Assembly (NCBI GenBank): GCA_002773095.1 | Contig: PFCG01000029.1 | Location: forward strand, 1-53,991 | Source: Candidatus Moranbacteria bacterium CG10_big_fil_rev_8_21_14_0_10_35_21 | GTDB taxonomy: Bacteria; Patescibacteriota; Minisyncoccia; Moranbacterales; UBA2206 | Direction: 5' to 3' | DNA: 53,991 bases | Shown here: piece by piece, positions 38,189-47,687 of the stretch | How the letters are laid out: each line of letters starts with the position of its first letter | Position numbering within the stretch: position 1 is the stretch's first letter | Program-made: the position numbers and the translations under genes | The notes under the pieces: model-generated | The model's database searches: none | What the model saw: the letters and a program-made list of their open reading frames with translations, nothing else | What the model was told of the DNA's origin: nothing

Positions 38189-38887
38189 ATGGAAACTCTC
38201 CATTCAAAAAAAATAACTAAGGCCACTTCTACTTCTGCAACCCAGCAGATTATTGATATTGCTGAGGTTAAAGAAGACACGGTGGTGCTTAAAAATGGCT
38301 CTTTCCGAGCTATTTTAACCGTTTCGGCTATTAACTATGACCTAAAATCCAGCGACGAGCAGGAGGCTATTATCAATCAATATCAAAACTTTCTAAATTC
38401 TCTGGATTTTCCCACTCAAATCATTATTAGCTCCCGTAAAATCAATATGGATAAATACTTGGATTTTTTGGAAACCAAAGAAAAAAGTCAGCCTAATGAA
38501 CTTTTGCGTTTGCAAATTTCCGAATATCGCAATTTTATTTCCGAACTTATTTCCGTTTCCAATATTATGGATAAAAATTTTTATATTGTCGTTCCTTTTG
38601 CTCCTCTGGAAAATACCGAAGCAGGCTTTTTCAGCAAAATGTTTACCATTTTCAATCCTCGCAAGGGAATTCTGCAAAAAAGAGAAAACTTTGAGACTTA
38701 TCGTAGTCAGCTCTATCAGCGAGTGGATCATATCACCGCCAGCTTATCCGGGATTGGAGTGCGCGTTATTCCACTTAAAACTCAAGAGATTATTGAACTT
38801 CTCTACAATTCCTACAATCCACAAGTTTTCACCCCAACCGATTTGGCAGACATTTCCAAACTTGATCTTAAAAACCAACTAAATTAA
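38189..38887 (+). CDS. VirB4/TraC N-terminal-domain protein (separate gene)
   Basis: 232 aa, no ATPase motifs. It resembles the N-terminal domain that precedes the ATPase core in VirB4/TraC (IAEVKEDTVVLKNGSFRAIL, then an LSSRKINMDKYL-type segment, here ISSRKINMDKYL). The ATPase itself is encoded by the next gene, which starts 1-4 bases after the stop. The split into two coding sequences is common in Patescibacteria. The protein is predicted cytoplasmic and membrane-associated through PrgI. Confidence 0.8.
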   Translation: METLHSKKITKATSTSATQQIIDIAEVKEDTVVLKNGSFRAILTVSAINYDLKSSDEQEAIINQYQNFLNSLDFPTQIIISSRKINMDKYLDFLETKEKSQPNELLRLQISEYRNFISELISVSNIMDKNFYIVVPFAPLENTEAGFFSKMFTIFNPRKGILQKRENFETYRSQLYQRVDHITASLSGIGVRVIPLKTQEIIELLYNSYNPQVFTPTDLADISKLDLKNQLN

Positions 38888-38891
38888 ATTG

Positions 38892-40715
38892 ATGCTTGAT
38901 TTTTTAAATAAAAACAAAAAGACTAAAGAACCTAAACAAACGGATGAGGTTATTGAAAGTGAAAAATACTATCGGGAAGGTGTCACCAAACTTATTGATT
39001 TAATTTCTCCAGCCGCCATAAAAGTAACTCCCAAAAGTATTCAAGTCGGGGAAGTTATGGCTGAAACCCTTTTTGTCATCACTTACCCACGCTATCTTCA
39101 TAGTAATTGGTTTTCTCCTATTATCAATATGGATATGCCGTTGGATATTTCTATGTTTGTTCACCCTATTGATACTTATGATATTCTTAAGACTCTTCGA
39201 AAAAGTGCTACCCAAGTTCAATCGCAAGTGCATATTGAACAAGAAAAGGGCTTAATTCGTGATCCAGCTCTGGAAACGGCTATGCAGGATATTGAAGAAT
39301 TACGCGATAAGCTTCAGCAAGGAACCGAAAAATTTTTCCGTTATGGTCTCTATATAACTGTTTATGGGCAAACTGAAAAAGAATTAAACAAATCAGTTAA
39401 GGCTATCACCGCTATTTTAGAAGCTCAATTGGTTTATGTGAAACCGGCCATTTTCAAATCAGAACAGGGATTTAATTCTTCCCTACCTTTAGGTAATGAT
39501 GAATTGGATGTGGGCACCAGTATGAATTCTGCTCCTTTATCCACCACTTTTCCTTTTGTTTCTTCCACTTTATCTACTGAAGAGGGTATTCTTTATGGAA
39601 TTAATCGCCACAACAATAGTTTGATTATTTTTGATCGCTTTAAAATGGAAAATGCCAATATGGTAGTTTTCGCCAAATCAGGAGCCGGAAAAAGTTATAC
39701 AGTTAAATTGGAAGTGCTTCGCTCTCTAATGATTGGCACTGAAGTGATTATTATTGATCCGGAAAATGAATATAAACATCTCTGCGAAACAGTGGGGGGC
39801 ACTTTTATTAAAATTTCCCTAAATTCTAAAAACCATCTTAATCCTTTTGATTTGCCAAAAGTAGGGGAGGAAGATGATCCCGAAGATATTTTAAGAAATA
39901 ATATTGCTAATCTAATTGGGTTACTTCACATTATGCTGGGTAGTATCACACCAGAAGAAGATTCTATTTTAGACCGAGCTATTCATGAAACATATTCTAT
40001 TAAGGATATTACCGCTCAAGCTAATCTAAATGCTATCCCAAAAGAATCTTTCCCAACTATGTCTGATTTATATGAAGTTTTACGCAATATGTCTGGAGGA
40101 GAAGATTTAGCTATTCGTTTGGAAAAATATACCCAAGGAGTTTTCGCCGGATTTTTGAATAATGCCACTAATGTCAAAGTAGATAATGCTTTGGTAGTTT
40201 TTAATATTCGCGATATGGAAGAAGATTTGCGTCCGGTAGCGATGTATGTGGTCCTACAATTTATTTGGAATGAAATGAGAACTAATCTGAAAAGAAGAAT
40301 GGTTCTGGCTGATGAAGCTTGGGTGATGATGAAATATGACGATGCCGCTTCTTTCCTTTTTGGAATTGCCAAACGTTGCCGAAAATATTTCACCGGTCTC
40401 ACTACTATTACTCAAGATGTTAATGATTTTTTATCCTCCCGCTATGGCAAGCCGATTGTCACTAACTCTTCAATTCAACTTCTTCTAAAACAATCTCCAG
40501 CCGCTATTGATGTAATTACGGAAACTTTCTATCTTACCGATCAGGAAAAATTTCTACTCTTAGAAAGCAACGTAGGAGAAGGTATATTTTTTGCCGGCAC
40601 TAAGCATGTAGCTATTAAAGTTATTGCTTCCTATTCGGAAGATCAGATAATTACTACTGATCCAGCCCAACTCTTAGAAATTGAACAATCCAAGAAAGAA
40701 TTTGATAATGAATAA
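38892..40715 (+). CDS. virB4: VirB4/TraC-type type IV secretion ATPase
   Basis: 607 aa from the ATG at 38892 (a TTG directly before it, 38889, is also in frame). Walker A KSGAGKSYT lies near residue 263, then EVIIIDPENEYKHL. Walker B is MVLADEAWVMM, followed by GLTTITQDVNDFL (sensor-like). VirB4 ATPases power pilus assembly and substrate transfer in type IV systems. There is no relaxase or VirD4-type coupling protein in the window, so the system may serve DNA uptake or pili rather than conjugation; that is inference. Confidence 0.93.
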   Translation: MLDFLNKNKKTKEPKQTDEVIESEKYYREGVTKLIDLISPAAIKVTPKSIQVGEVMAETLFVITYPRYLHSNWFSPIINMDMPLDISMFVHPIDTYDILKTLRKSATQVQSQVHIEQEKGLIRDPALETAMQDIEELRDKLQQGTEKFFRYGLYITVYGQTEKELNKSVKAITAILEAQLVYVKPAIFKSEQGFNSSLPLGNDELDVGTSMNSAPLSTTFPFVSSTLSTEEGILYGINRHNNSLIIFDRFKMENANMVVFAKSGAGKSYTVKLEVLRSLMIGTEVIIIDPENEYKHLCETVGGTFIKISLNSKNHLNPFDLPKVGEEDDPEDILRNNIANLIGLLHIMLGSITPEEDSILDRAIHETYSIKDITAQANLNAIPKESFPTMSDLYEVLRNMSGGEDLAIRLEKYTQGVFAGFLNNATNVKVDNALVVFNIRDMEEDLRPVAMYVVLQFIWNEMRTNLKRRMVLADEAWVMMKYDDAASFLFGIAKRCRKYFTGLTTITQDVNDFLSSRYGKPIVTNSSIQLLLKQSPAAIDVITETFYLTDQEKFLLLESNVGEGIFFAGTKHVAIKVIASYSEDQIITTDPAQLLEIEQSKKEFDNE

Positions 40716-40729
40716 ACTTAGAAAATTTT

Positions 40730-41215
40730 ATGCCTACACCAACGGCTGAACAGATACGTCAGGCAGATAAATTACAAGAAGCCAGACAATCTGTCAAAAA
40801 AAATCCCATTAAAAAGATCAAAGAAGTAGCCGAGGCTCTTTCTCTGGGACAATATTTTAATCCTTTTATTGACTGGCTATACGGAATCGCTTTATCCCTG
40901 GCTATACTGAAAGATATCTTAGATTTAGCTATGATTGGGTCCTTACCAGGAATTGGATCAATCATCACTGCTATGATATCCATTACAATTGGATTTATTA
41001 TGTTTATCACCGGATCATCCAGTAACAAAAGAATGGCTAAATCTATTTTTAAACGTTATGGAACAATTCTAATTGGTTCCCTATTAGAGTTAGTTTTCGG
41101 AATTAATTTTCTCCCAATAGAAACCTGCATTGTAATCATTGTTTTTTATTTAACCTTGAAGGAAAGACAGCAAATTGCTGTTGAAAAACAACAACTCAAA
41201 GAAAGTTATGCCTAA
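40730..41215 (+). CDS. Membrane protein of the secretion cluster, 161 aa
   Basis: No family recognised. A charged N-terminal helix (AEQIRQADKLQEARQSVKKN) precedes three or four transmembrane segments (about residues 48-65, 75-97 and 113-145), and the tail is charged (KERQQIAVEKQQLKESYA). It lies 14 bases after virB4 and its last 8 bases overlap the next gene, so it is translated with the cluster. Confidence 0.65.
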   Translation: MPTPTAEQIRQADKLQEARQSVKKNPIKKIKEVAEALSLGQYFNPFIDWLYGIALSLAILKDILDLAMIGSLPGIGSIITAMISITIGFIMFITGSSSNKRMAKSIFKRYGTILIGSLLELVFGINFLPIETCIVIIVFYLTLKERQQIAVEKQQLKESYA

Positions 41216-41870
41216 ATTTAATTACAAATTATATCTAACTAAAGAAACAATCATCACTTCTTTGATTATTTTTGCGTCCTTAGGGTTATTTATTTTTTTT
41301 CCTAGCTCTGACTCAGCTCAAACCCTTACCAGCTATCTTTTTTTTCTGTTTTTGATTCCAGTGGGTTGTGCCAAGTTTTTTTTGAATAAAAATTTAAAGG
41401 ATTTTGGTTTTACGTTAAAAATAAATAAAGAAGGTATTTTTTGGACTATTGGAATGTTAATAGTTTCTCTTTTAGCTTTTTATATTTTGACTAACTATAC
41501 TAATTTTTCCTCCTCCTATATATTGCCAACTAGTATTTTAAATAATTTTTGGCTTTTTTTAATCTATGAATTGATTTTTTTTAATATGTTTTTCATTTTT
41601 CAGGAATTTTTCTTTAAAGGTTTTGTGCTTTTCTCTCTCAGAGAAAAGTTGGGCTGGTTTTCCGTCCTAATTTCCGCTATTATATATACAGGGCTAGTAT
41701 TTGGAACTGATGGATTGGCCTTAAAAAACATTCCTTTGATTATTCTAGCCATTACCGGATCTGTTGTGGCTTACAAATCAAATTCAGTGGTCTATGCTTA
41801 TCTAATGGGAATATTATTTTTCATAATTGCCAACTCATATTTTATATATTATTTAAACAACCAACTATGA
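41208..41870 (+). CDS. CPBP-type intramembrane protease homologue, probably inactive
   Basis: 220 aa from the ATG at 41208 (a longer frame from 41175 overlaps the preceding gene more deeply). About seven transmembrane helices. The CPBP (Abi, Rce1-like) first motif is usually EExxxR; here it reads QEFFFKG, and the later His-containing motif has no His (LVFGTDG). The final ANS segment is near the expected Asn. The fold is therefore likely but the catalytic set is incomplete. The stop overlaps the next ATG (ATGA). Confidence 0.65.
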   Translation: MPKFNYKLYLTKETIITSLIIFASLGLFIFFPSSDSAQTLTSYLFFLFLIPVGCAKFFLNKNLKDFGFTLKINKEGIFWTIGMLIVSLLAFYILTNYTNFSSSYILPTSILNNFWLFLIYELIFFNMFFIFQEFFFKGFVLFSLREKLGWFSVLISAIIYTGLVFGTDGLALKNIPLIILAITGSVVAYKSNSVVYAYLMGILFFIIANSYFIYYLNNQL

Positions 41871-44260
41871 AAAAACTTAAATCTTTATCAAAAATATTTT
41901 TAGTGAGTTTAATGATTTTTTTTGTTGCTTTTCCAGCTTACGCCACTTCCCTTAGTGACAGCCCTAAGCAAATATGGGACGACATGCTTAAAGATTTAGG
42001 AATTAATACTGGAGAAGGAAGCTCCTTAGAAAAATCAATTAAATTATTCAACACTTCGTCATATAAAAAATCTTCTCCCCAAGTCTCTCTTACTTTTTCA
42101 CCAGAAAATCCGGAACCAGGAGAAGAAGTAACTGCCACAGCCATTCCTTTGTATTTTATGAATGATCCTTCTAATCTTTATTATACATGGGCTCTCAAGC
42201 GAAAAGCATGTTTTAAGAAACCAGAATGTGATTACAACGCAAATGGCGATTATGATATTGAAGATTATAAGATAGAGGCGGCTAGAATAATTGCTAGTAA
42301 TGGATTTGATTGGAGAGAAGCTGCTGAAAATGGAGAATATGATCAGATTCCATCCTATACTCCAGATCAGGATGGTTATAAAGCTTATCATGGTGGGAAT
42401 GATCAAAGGAAAAAGCAGAATATTGCTCAGTGTTTTGTGCATAATCCTGAAACAGGCAAGGAATTCAAACTTCGAAAATGTGCCCATTTATTCCCGAACG
42501 CTCCAAATCTAAGTTTAGCTGAAACAAATGTTGATTTTGGATTAGACAAAGAAAAATTTTGGCATACCGACCCAAACAACCCTGATACAGCTGGAACAGG
42601 AAATAGCGATGAAGCTAATGTTATTGGTTTAGGCGTTATTAGTTTTACTTGGATATATCAAAGTGATGACAAAATCGGACTTGCTGTAGAAGGAATTTCC
42701 ATAGAACCAACCGAAGCATATGATTCTACCTACCAAACTATGTGGGGATTTTTAGAGCAACCATGCTATAAAGAAAAGTATTATGAACTGGATACTAAAG
42801 TTCTACTTAACCAATGTTTGCAAGAGCAAATGATTACTCCTTTCGAAGGAGGAAAAGCTAAAATTTTAGATGTTGCTTTATCCTTTTCACCAGAAACCCC
42901 TACTAATGATCCGGAAGGAAAAAATGGTGCCTACTTAATGGTTAATTCCTATGTTCAAAATTCTAAAAATAAAAATTATCTTAAATATAACTGGTCAGTT
43001 TATACAAGCACTGAAGCAAATGCTATTGCCTTAGATAATATTGAAAGCACTTGGATAGGACCAAAAATGCGTCTTCTTGGCAATCCGAAAACCACAGGGG
43101 TTGGACTAAACTCATTTAAATTAAATTTAAATTTTCCCGATACGAATATTAAATTTCTTAAAATAAAAGTTACTGTCACGGAAAATCTTATTGGAGGAAA
43201 AAAGAAAAAGGGCACAGGCTATGCAATTATTCCAATTACTAACACATCTAAAAAAATAGATGCTTACTTGGCCAAGGTTTCTGCAAACACTACTACTGAT
43301 GACATTGCTAAGACAAAAACAACTAATTACACTATTACTAATGAAGAAACGGCTATTTGCAAGGTTTCTGTTATTTGCCCGGTAGCTAAAAATGAAATTT
43401 TAGCTCTACAAATATCTAATGAGGATGATGCTCTTTCTAATTTTTCTTGGATGATCAACGATAAACCTCTATCTTGTCTAATTGATGAATGTAAGAGTAA
43501 TGGTGAAGCTACCAATAAAGCATACTTTCCTATTTTAGGCGAAATTGGAACTCAATATTCAGTTAATTTGACTGCCGAAAAAGAAATCACATCGAAGAAC
43601 AATAGCGATAAATCACAGGAAAAAGTTAATTTAACCAAAGTTTTTGAAGTAGTAGAGCCGGAAATTAATATTATCTCCGCTGATAAATCTACTTGCCAAG
43701 CAAAAATATGGGGACATTATGTAGATAATGACGGCGATTTATTTCCCGACAAAAGTGAGGATGAATTTCAAGCTATTTCCGGATCCGAAGTGCAACTTTC
43801 CTCTGCATCCAGTATTATCTCAAATGATATCACCTGGTATATTGATGGTATAGCCATTAATGACGAAACTGCTCCTTTTTTTGGAGCTTCTCTTGATAGC
43901 GAGACTGGCAACTTAACTTTCAAAGCGAATAAACCAGTTGGAGAATCTTATTCAATTTCAGCTGAAAGCTTATATATGCAGAACAATAGTGTCCGAAAGT
44001 TATTAAGTGAAAACTTTGGGATTGCCTCTAGCGATTTTTATGAAAAAATGATTTCCAAGACTATCACTATTGATATGGTAGAGTCTTTATCTGGCAGTAC
44101 CACTGCTAAAGCTATCGGCAATAAAAAAATACTAGCTTCTCTTTTTTCCGGAATGCCAATTTATCTTAATTTCCTTTTTCGCATAGTTTTGACTTCCTTC
44201 TTGTTTTTCTTTGTTATTAAAATTATTTTTAACCTACTCCCCAAAACTAATGAGAACTAA
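41867..44260 (+). CDS. Large exported Ig-like/EF-hand-like protein with C-terminal anchor
   Basis: 797 aa. A signal peptide (IFLVSLMIFFVAFPAYA, about residues 10-26) precedes a long outer region and one C-terminal transmembrane helix (FRIVLTSFLFFFVIKIIFNL). Ig/PKD-like stretches are suggested by VSLTFSPENPEPGEEVTATA near residue 75 and its echo LSFSPETPTNDPEGKNGAYL. Two EF-hand-like loops are seen, DYNANGDYDIEDYK and DNDGDLFPDKSEDE. Scattered Cys pairs could form disulfides. The family is unknown; as the largest exported protein of the cluster it may be a surface adhesin or scaffold. It overlaps the next gene by 11 bases. Confidence 0.65.
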   Translation: MKKLKSLSKIFLVSLMIFFVAFPAYATSLSDSPKQIWDDMLKDLGINTGEGSSLEKSIKLFNTSSYKKSSPQVSLTFSPENPEPGEEVTATAIPLYFMNDPSNLYYTWALKRKACFKKPECDYNANGDYDIEDYKIEAARIIASNGFDWREAAENGEYDQIPSYTPDQDGYKAYHGGNDQRKKQNIAQCFVHNPETGKEFKLRKCAHLFPNAPNLSLAETNVDFGLDKEKFWHTDPNNPDTAGTGNSDEANVIGLGVISFTWIYQSDDKIGLAVEGISIEPTEAYDSTYQTMWGFLEQPCYKEKYYELDTKVLLNQCLQEQMITPFEGGKAKILDVALSFSPETPTNDPEGKNGAYLMVNSYVQNSKNKNYLKYNWSVYTSTEANAIALDNIESTWIGPKMRLLGNPKTTGVGLNSFKLNLNFPDTNIKFLKIKVTVTENLIGGKKKKGTGYAIIPITNTSKKIDAYLAKVSANTTTDDIAKTKTTNYTITNEETAICKVSVICPVAKNEILALQISNEDDALSNFSWMINDKPLSCLIDECKSNGEATNKAYFPILGEIGTQYSVNLTAEKEITSKNNSDKSQEKVNLTKVFEVVEPEINIISADKSTCQAKIWGHYVDNDGDLFPDKSEDEFQAISGSEVQLSSASSIISNDITWYIDGIAINDETAPFFGASLDSETGNLTFKANKPVGESYSISAESLYMQNNSVRKLLSENFGIASSDFYEKMISKTITIDMVESLSGSTTAKAIGNKKILASLFSGMPIYLNFLFRIVLTSFLFFFVIKIIFNLLPKTNEN

Positions 44261-45134
44261 TCGTTTTTCTAAAATTTTCCTGAGTTTAATTTTTTGTCTG
44301 TTTTTTGTCTTGCCTTTTTTATCTTTAGCAGCTTCCGAGGCACCTGACCTCACCAAAGATTCATTCCAATACACTCAAATGGAAAGTTTACCTGGGTTTG
44401 CCGATACTTCCGATTTTTACGTTTATATTTCCAACCTTTATAAACTAGGCATCTGGGCAGTAGGCATTTCCGCTATGCTGATGATTGTCATTGGTGGTTA
44501 TATGTATGCTACTTCAGCTGGCAACAATGCTTCTATGGAAAAAGCTAAGGAAGTAATTACTGACGCCCTAATTGGACTAATTTTAGCTATGACTTCTTAT
44601 GTGCTTCTTTATATTATTAACCCTGATTTAGTAAGAATACAAAGGCTAAAAACTCCCCTTCCTGAACCCAAAACGCAACAAGAAGAAAATCCCGAAGCGG
44701 GTGCCGAAACACCCTTGAAAACCACTGCCAATGGATGCTTGGACAACCCAGCTATCTCATGCATAGATTGCTTTGATTGCGGAAAAGTAGATACTTCAAA
44801 CGTTCCATGTAAAGAAAACCCTTGTTTACTTAATAAAGTCTTATTGACTAAAATAGAGGATGTGCCCGCTGGAAACTGGCAAATAACCGAACCATGGCCA
44901 CCCACAGTTAAACACTTAAGTCCGTGCCATCAGAATGGAACTTGTGCTGATATTAATCTTACTCTCGCTGATGAGAAAGGTGTTCCTAAACATGTTAAAA
45001 AACTTTACGACCAACTAAAAAAAGCTGGTTTATATGTAGTTTTTGAAAGCGCTAATTGCGCACCATATACTAATTTAGGAGTTAATTGTAAATATTATAA
45101 GACAATGACTAGTCCTTCTTTCCATGTTAAATAA
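44250..45134 (+). CDS. VirB2-type pilin domain fused to an M15-peptidase-like Cys-rich domain
   Basis: 294 aa from the ATG at 44250 (the frame from 44211 lies in the preceding gene). A signal peptide is followed by two hydrophobic helices (about residues 65-88 and 106-123) around NNASMEKAKEVITDA, the VirB2/TrbC pilin layout. A Pro/Glu linker then joins a Cys-rich domain of about 130 residues with HQNGTCAD (H227 to D234), matching the HxxGxAxD zinc motif of M15 peptidases, and a final SFHV (H292). The catalytic acid before the last His is not visible. A pilin carrying a wall-cleaving module would suit a secretion apparatus; activity is unproven. Confidence 0.6.
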   Translation: MRTNRFSKIFLSLIFCLFFVLPFLSLAASEAPDLTKDSFQYTQMESLPGFADTSDFYVYISNLYKLGIWAVGISAMLMIVIGGYMYATSAGNNASMEKAKEVITDALIGLILAMTSYVLLYIINPDLVRIQRLKTPLPEPKTQQEENPEAGAETPLKTTANGCLDNPAISCIDCFDCGKVDTSNVPCKENPCLLNKVLLTKIEDVPAGNWQITEPWPPTVKHLSPCHQNGTCADINLTLADEKGVPKHVKKLYDQLKKAGLYVVFESANCAPYTNLGVNCKYYKTMTSPSFHVK

Positions 45135-45141
45135 ATATTTT

Positions 45142-46275
45142 ATGCTTAAAAAAACTTTCTTGATTTCTGCTATTAGCTTTGGGGTGATTTTACTCCTTTG
45201 GGGTATTTATTTTCTATCTTTCCAAAAACCTTCTGTAAAAGACTCTAGTCAAGATGAATCTGAGACTGTTCAGGAGATAGCTGAGCCCATAATTCCTAAA
45301 ACTGGAAAGCTTGTAGCTATTACCGAAGAAGCGGTTTTGGCCCCCACCATCAATGAAACTGAGGATGGTATTAAATATTACAACAAAAATACTGGGCAAG
45401 TTTTTCAGGTTGATTTTGATGGAGACGGCAAAGAAACCCTTTCTAGCAAAGAACTTTCAGGAATTTTAAATATTTTTTGGTCTCCGGATAAAACTAAAGT
45501 TCTTTCTAGAAATAATGTTAATGGCGCCGAAAGATATGGCTACTATTCTTATGAAGAAGTTATGGGGGGACTTTTACACGAAAACATTCAATCCCTTAGT
45601 TGGCAGAACAATAGAAAAATTATTTATTCTTTCTTTAATACGGTAACTAAAAAAGATTCTCTTAATATGGCTGATTATGATGGCGCTAATTGGTCTAAAA
45701 TATCCGACCTAGACTCTTCTTCAATATTTCTAGCGCCTATTCCTAAAACTGGTCTTATTTCTTTCTGGAACGAACCTGATGCTTCCCAAGAATCAAAACT
45801 TTCTTCTGTTCCCACTATTGGAGGAGAAATTAAGATTATTTCCAGTGGAAATTTTGGAGCCGACTATCTATGGAATGAAGATGGAACACTGGCTTTATCC
45901 AGTCATTCTGATTCTAAAAATGGTTTAAAAATGCAATTAGGATCTTTTTCGGCTGACGGATCAAATTATAAGGATTTGGACCTACCAACCTTTATTTCTA
46001 AGTGTATTTGGAAAAATACTCAATCTGTTTATTGTGCTCTTCCTTCATCTATTCCAGAAAATTCCGTTCTTCCTAACAGTTATTACCAAGGGAATTTCAA
46101 TACCACTGATACTTTCTGGGAAATAGATGTTTTAACTGGAGAGAAAAAAAGAATTGTTGACCTAAAAGAAATTAATGGACAATATGATGCTACCAACTTA
46201 TTCCTTTCGCCTGACAAAGGTTTCTTATTTTTCGTCAACCGAACTGACGAAAAACTTTATCGCATAGAGCTTTAA
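45142..46275 (+). CDS. Membrane-anchored beta-propeller-like protein
   Basis: 377 aa from the ATG at 45142; an ATG at 45124 overlaps the previous gene's last codons and is also possible. An N-terminal anchor (FLISAISFGVILLLWGIYFL) and a linker precede repeated blades of the TolB/WD40 kind (NIFWSPDKTKVLSRN, SLSWQNNRKIIYSF, YLWNEDGTLALSSH, LFLSPDKGFLFFVN), each with a W/L-SPDK-type turn. No catalytic motif. It is the last rightward gene of the cluster and is followed by the composite repeat, copy B. Confidence 0.7.
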   Translation: MLKKTFLISAISFGVILLLWGIYFLSFQKPSVKDSSQDESETVQEIAEPIIPKTGKLVAITEEAVLAPTINETEDGIKYYNKNTGQVFQVDFDGDGKETLSSKELSGILNIFWSPDKTKVLSRNNVNGAERYGYYSYEEVMGGLLHENIQSLSWQNNRKIIYSFFNTVTKKDSLNMADYDGANWSKISDLDSSSIFLAPIPKTGLISFWNEPDASQESKLSSVPTIGGEIKIISSGNFGADYLWNEDGTLALSSHSDSKNGLKMQLGSFSADGSNYKDLDLPTFISKCIWKNTQSVYCALPSSIPENSVLPNSYYQGNFNTTDTFWEIDVLTGEKKRIVDLKEINGQYDATNLFLSPDKGFLFFVNRTDEKLYRIEL

Positions 46276-46313
46276 TCTAAAACTAAACAATCAGCCTATA
46301 TTCAATTAAGTTC

Positions 46314-46507
46314 TTCAGCCTTACGCAGTCTCAGCTATGAATCCAGCTGAAACGAGCGTTTAGAAACTCCTCACCGATTCAGCCATATTTATCCGCCTAT
46401 GGCGGAGGCTGACTTGGAGTTTTGGCGAGTAAAGTTAGGATTCATCTGAGACGGAGTTTGGCTGAGAGTTCTTTTTGTTTACTTTTTCTTGCGGAAAGAA
46501 AAAGTAA
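46314..46507. repeat. Composite multi-hairpin repeat element, copy B
   Basis: Shares long stretches with copy A at 9321-9500 (CAGCCTTACG, CAGCTGAAACGAGCGTT, AAACTCCTCACC, GATTCAGCCAT). Paired arms differ but still pair: GTCTCAG with CTGAGAC and ATGAATCC with GGATTCAT here, ACTCAG/CTGAG and ACAAATTCA/TGAATTTGT in copy A. A TCCGCC/GGCGGA mini-palindrome lies in the loop where copy A has none. The last hairpin is TTACTTTTTCTT (46479-46490) with AAGAAAAAGTAA (46496-46507). It fills the gap between convergent genes. Confidence 0.75.
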
Positions 46508-46529
46508 GAAAGAAAAAAAATACTTAGCT

Positions 46530-47687
46530 TTAAAATTTTTTAATACCCATAAAAAAGAAAAGCCAAAAAACAATAGCTAAATCATTTTTAAAATAAGTGG
46601 TATCTACCATTCCATGAATCAAAATGTAAATTAAAATAGCTGTTGATAGGGTCGCCAAAGCGTTTTTATTAAAAACATTTTCGGATGTTTCTTTAATTCT
46701 TAAATAGATCAATCCTAAAAATCCAATTAACCCAGCTAGTCCACTTTGAAGCCAAAAACTCAAAAAAATATTATGGGGATGGGGGACAGCCCATTCTAAA
46801 TAAGGTGGAAAATATTTTTGATACTCTAAATATTTAGTTTGAAAGTTTCCTGGCCCAATACCTAGGAACCAATTATCTGAAATTATTTTCTCGGCAGCCT
46901 TCCATACCATCGTCCGAGAAGATAATGACGAACGCTCGGTAAAATGACTGAAATCATTATACTTATTTTTTCCTGCTTGAGAAAAAATAAATAACAGAAT
47001 AGCTACACCCAGAACAATGCCTATGGCTTTTAATTTTATTTTTTTATTCAGTCTAAGGAATATGATTATCGCTATGAAAACGCTGGCCCAAGCCGCATAA
47101 GAAAAAGTTAGATAAAAAGCTACCAAAATAATTGCTAAAGCAACTCCATATATTTTTTTATTTCTAGTATAAAGACCTACTCCAATTATTAGCGCTGGAG
47201 CTAAATACATCGCTAAATAATTAGGTGAATTGAAAAAAGCTTCCAGTCTTCCATCAAAGGTTATTAAATTAAGGAAAAAATAGCCCAAAGCTAAAGAAGC
47301 TACCACAAAAGAAGAAATAAAATAGCTTAGAAATATTTTTTCTTTTTTAACTTCTGTAATTGCTATGGCTGAAAAAATTATAGGGAACAAAAACCAACCT
47401 TTAATTATGCCTGCTCCAGCTGTATAGTTCTGATTAACCAAAGTGGAGATTAAGAGACCTAAAAAAATTAAAATAACCCAAAAAATATACTTTTTATATA
47501 CTCCTACACCTTTTTTTAAAAAAGCCACTTTATCCTTTTTTTTCAAAAGCCAGACTACAATTAAACTTGTCATAAGCACTTCCAATAAATTAGTAGGAAC
47601 GGAAAAAATATTAAATCGTATCAGATAAGTCGGTAATATTATAATTATGACACTAATTAAATTTTCTAAACTAAGATATTTTTTCAT
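46530..47687 (-). CDS. O-antigen ligase/polymerase family protein (second of two)
   Basis: 385 aa with about 10-11 transmembrane helices. The family signature region reads FLGIGPGNFQTKYLEYQKYF, then WAVPHPHNIFLSFWLQSGL, the large-loop motif (GxGxxN and HxHN) of WaaL/Wzy proteins. Such enzymes join or polymerise polysaccharide units at the outer face of the cytoplasmic membrane. Its start overlaps the end of the first ligase-like gene by 17 bases, indicating translational coupling and probably a recent duplication or a functional pair. It is the last gene of the long leftward run. Confidence 0.85.
   Translation of the reverse strand: MKKYLSLENLISVIIIILPTYLIRFNIFSVPTNLLEVLMTSLIVVWLLKKKDKVAFLKKGVGVYKKYIFWVILIFLGLLISTLVNQNYTAGAGIIKGWFLFPIIFSAIAITEVKKEKIFLSYFISSFVVASLALGYFFLNLITFDGRLEAFFNSPNYLAMYLAPALIIGVGLYTRNKKIYGVALAIILVAFYLTFSYAAWASVFIAIIIFLRLNKKIKLKAIGIVLGVAILLFIFSQAGKNKYNDFSHFTERSSLSSRTMVWKAAEKIISDNWFLGIGPGNFQTKYLEYQKYFPPYLEWAVPHPHNIFLSFWLQSGLAGLIGFLGLIYLRIKETSENVFNKNALATLSTAILIYILIHGMVDTTYFKNDLAIVFWLFFFMGIKKF

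Noticed and set aside
32640-46275. Integrated conjugative element
   Set aside because: VirB4, PrgI, VirB6-like and pilin genes are present, but no relaxase, coupling protein, integrase or att sites are seen; a resident pilus or uptake system is more likely.
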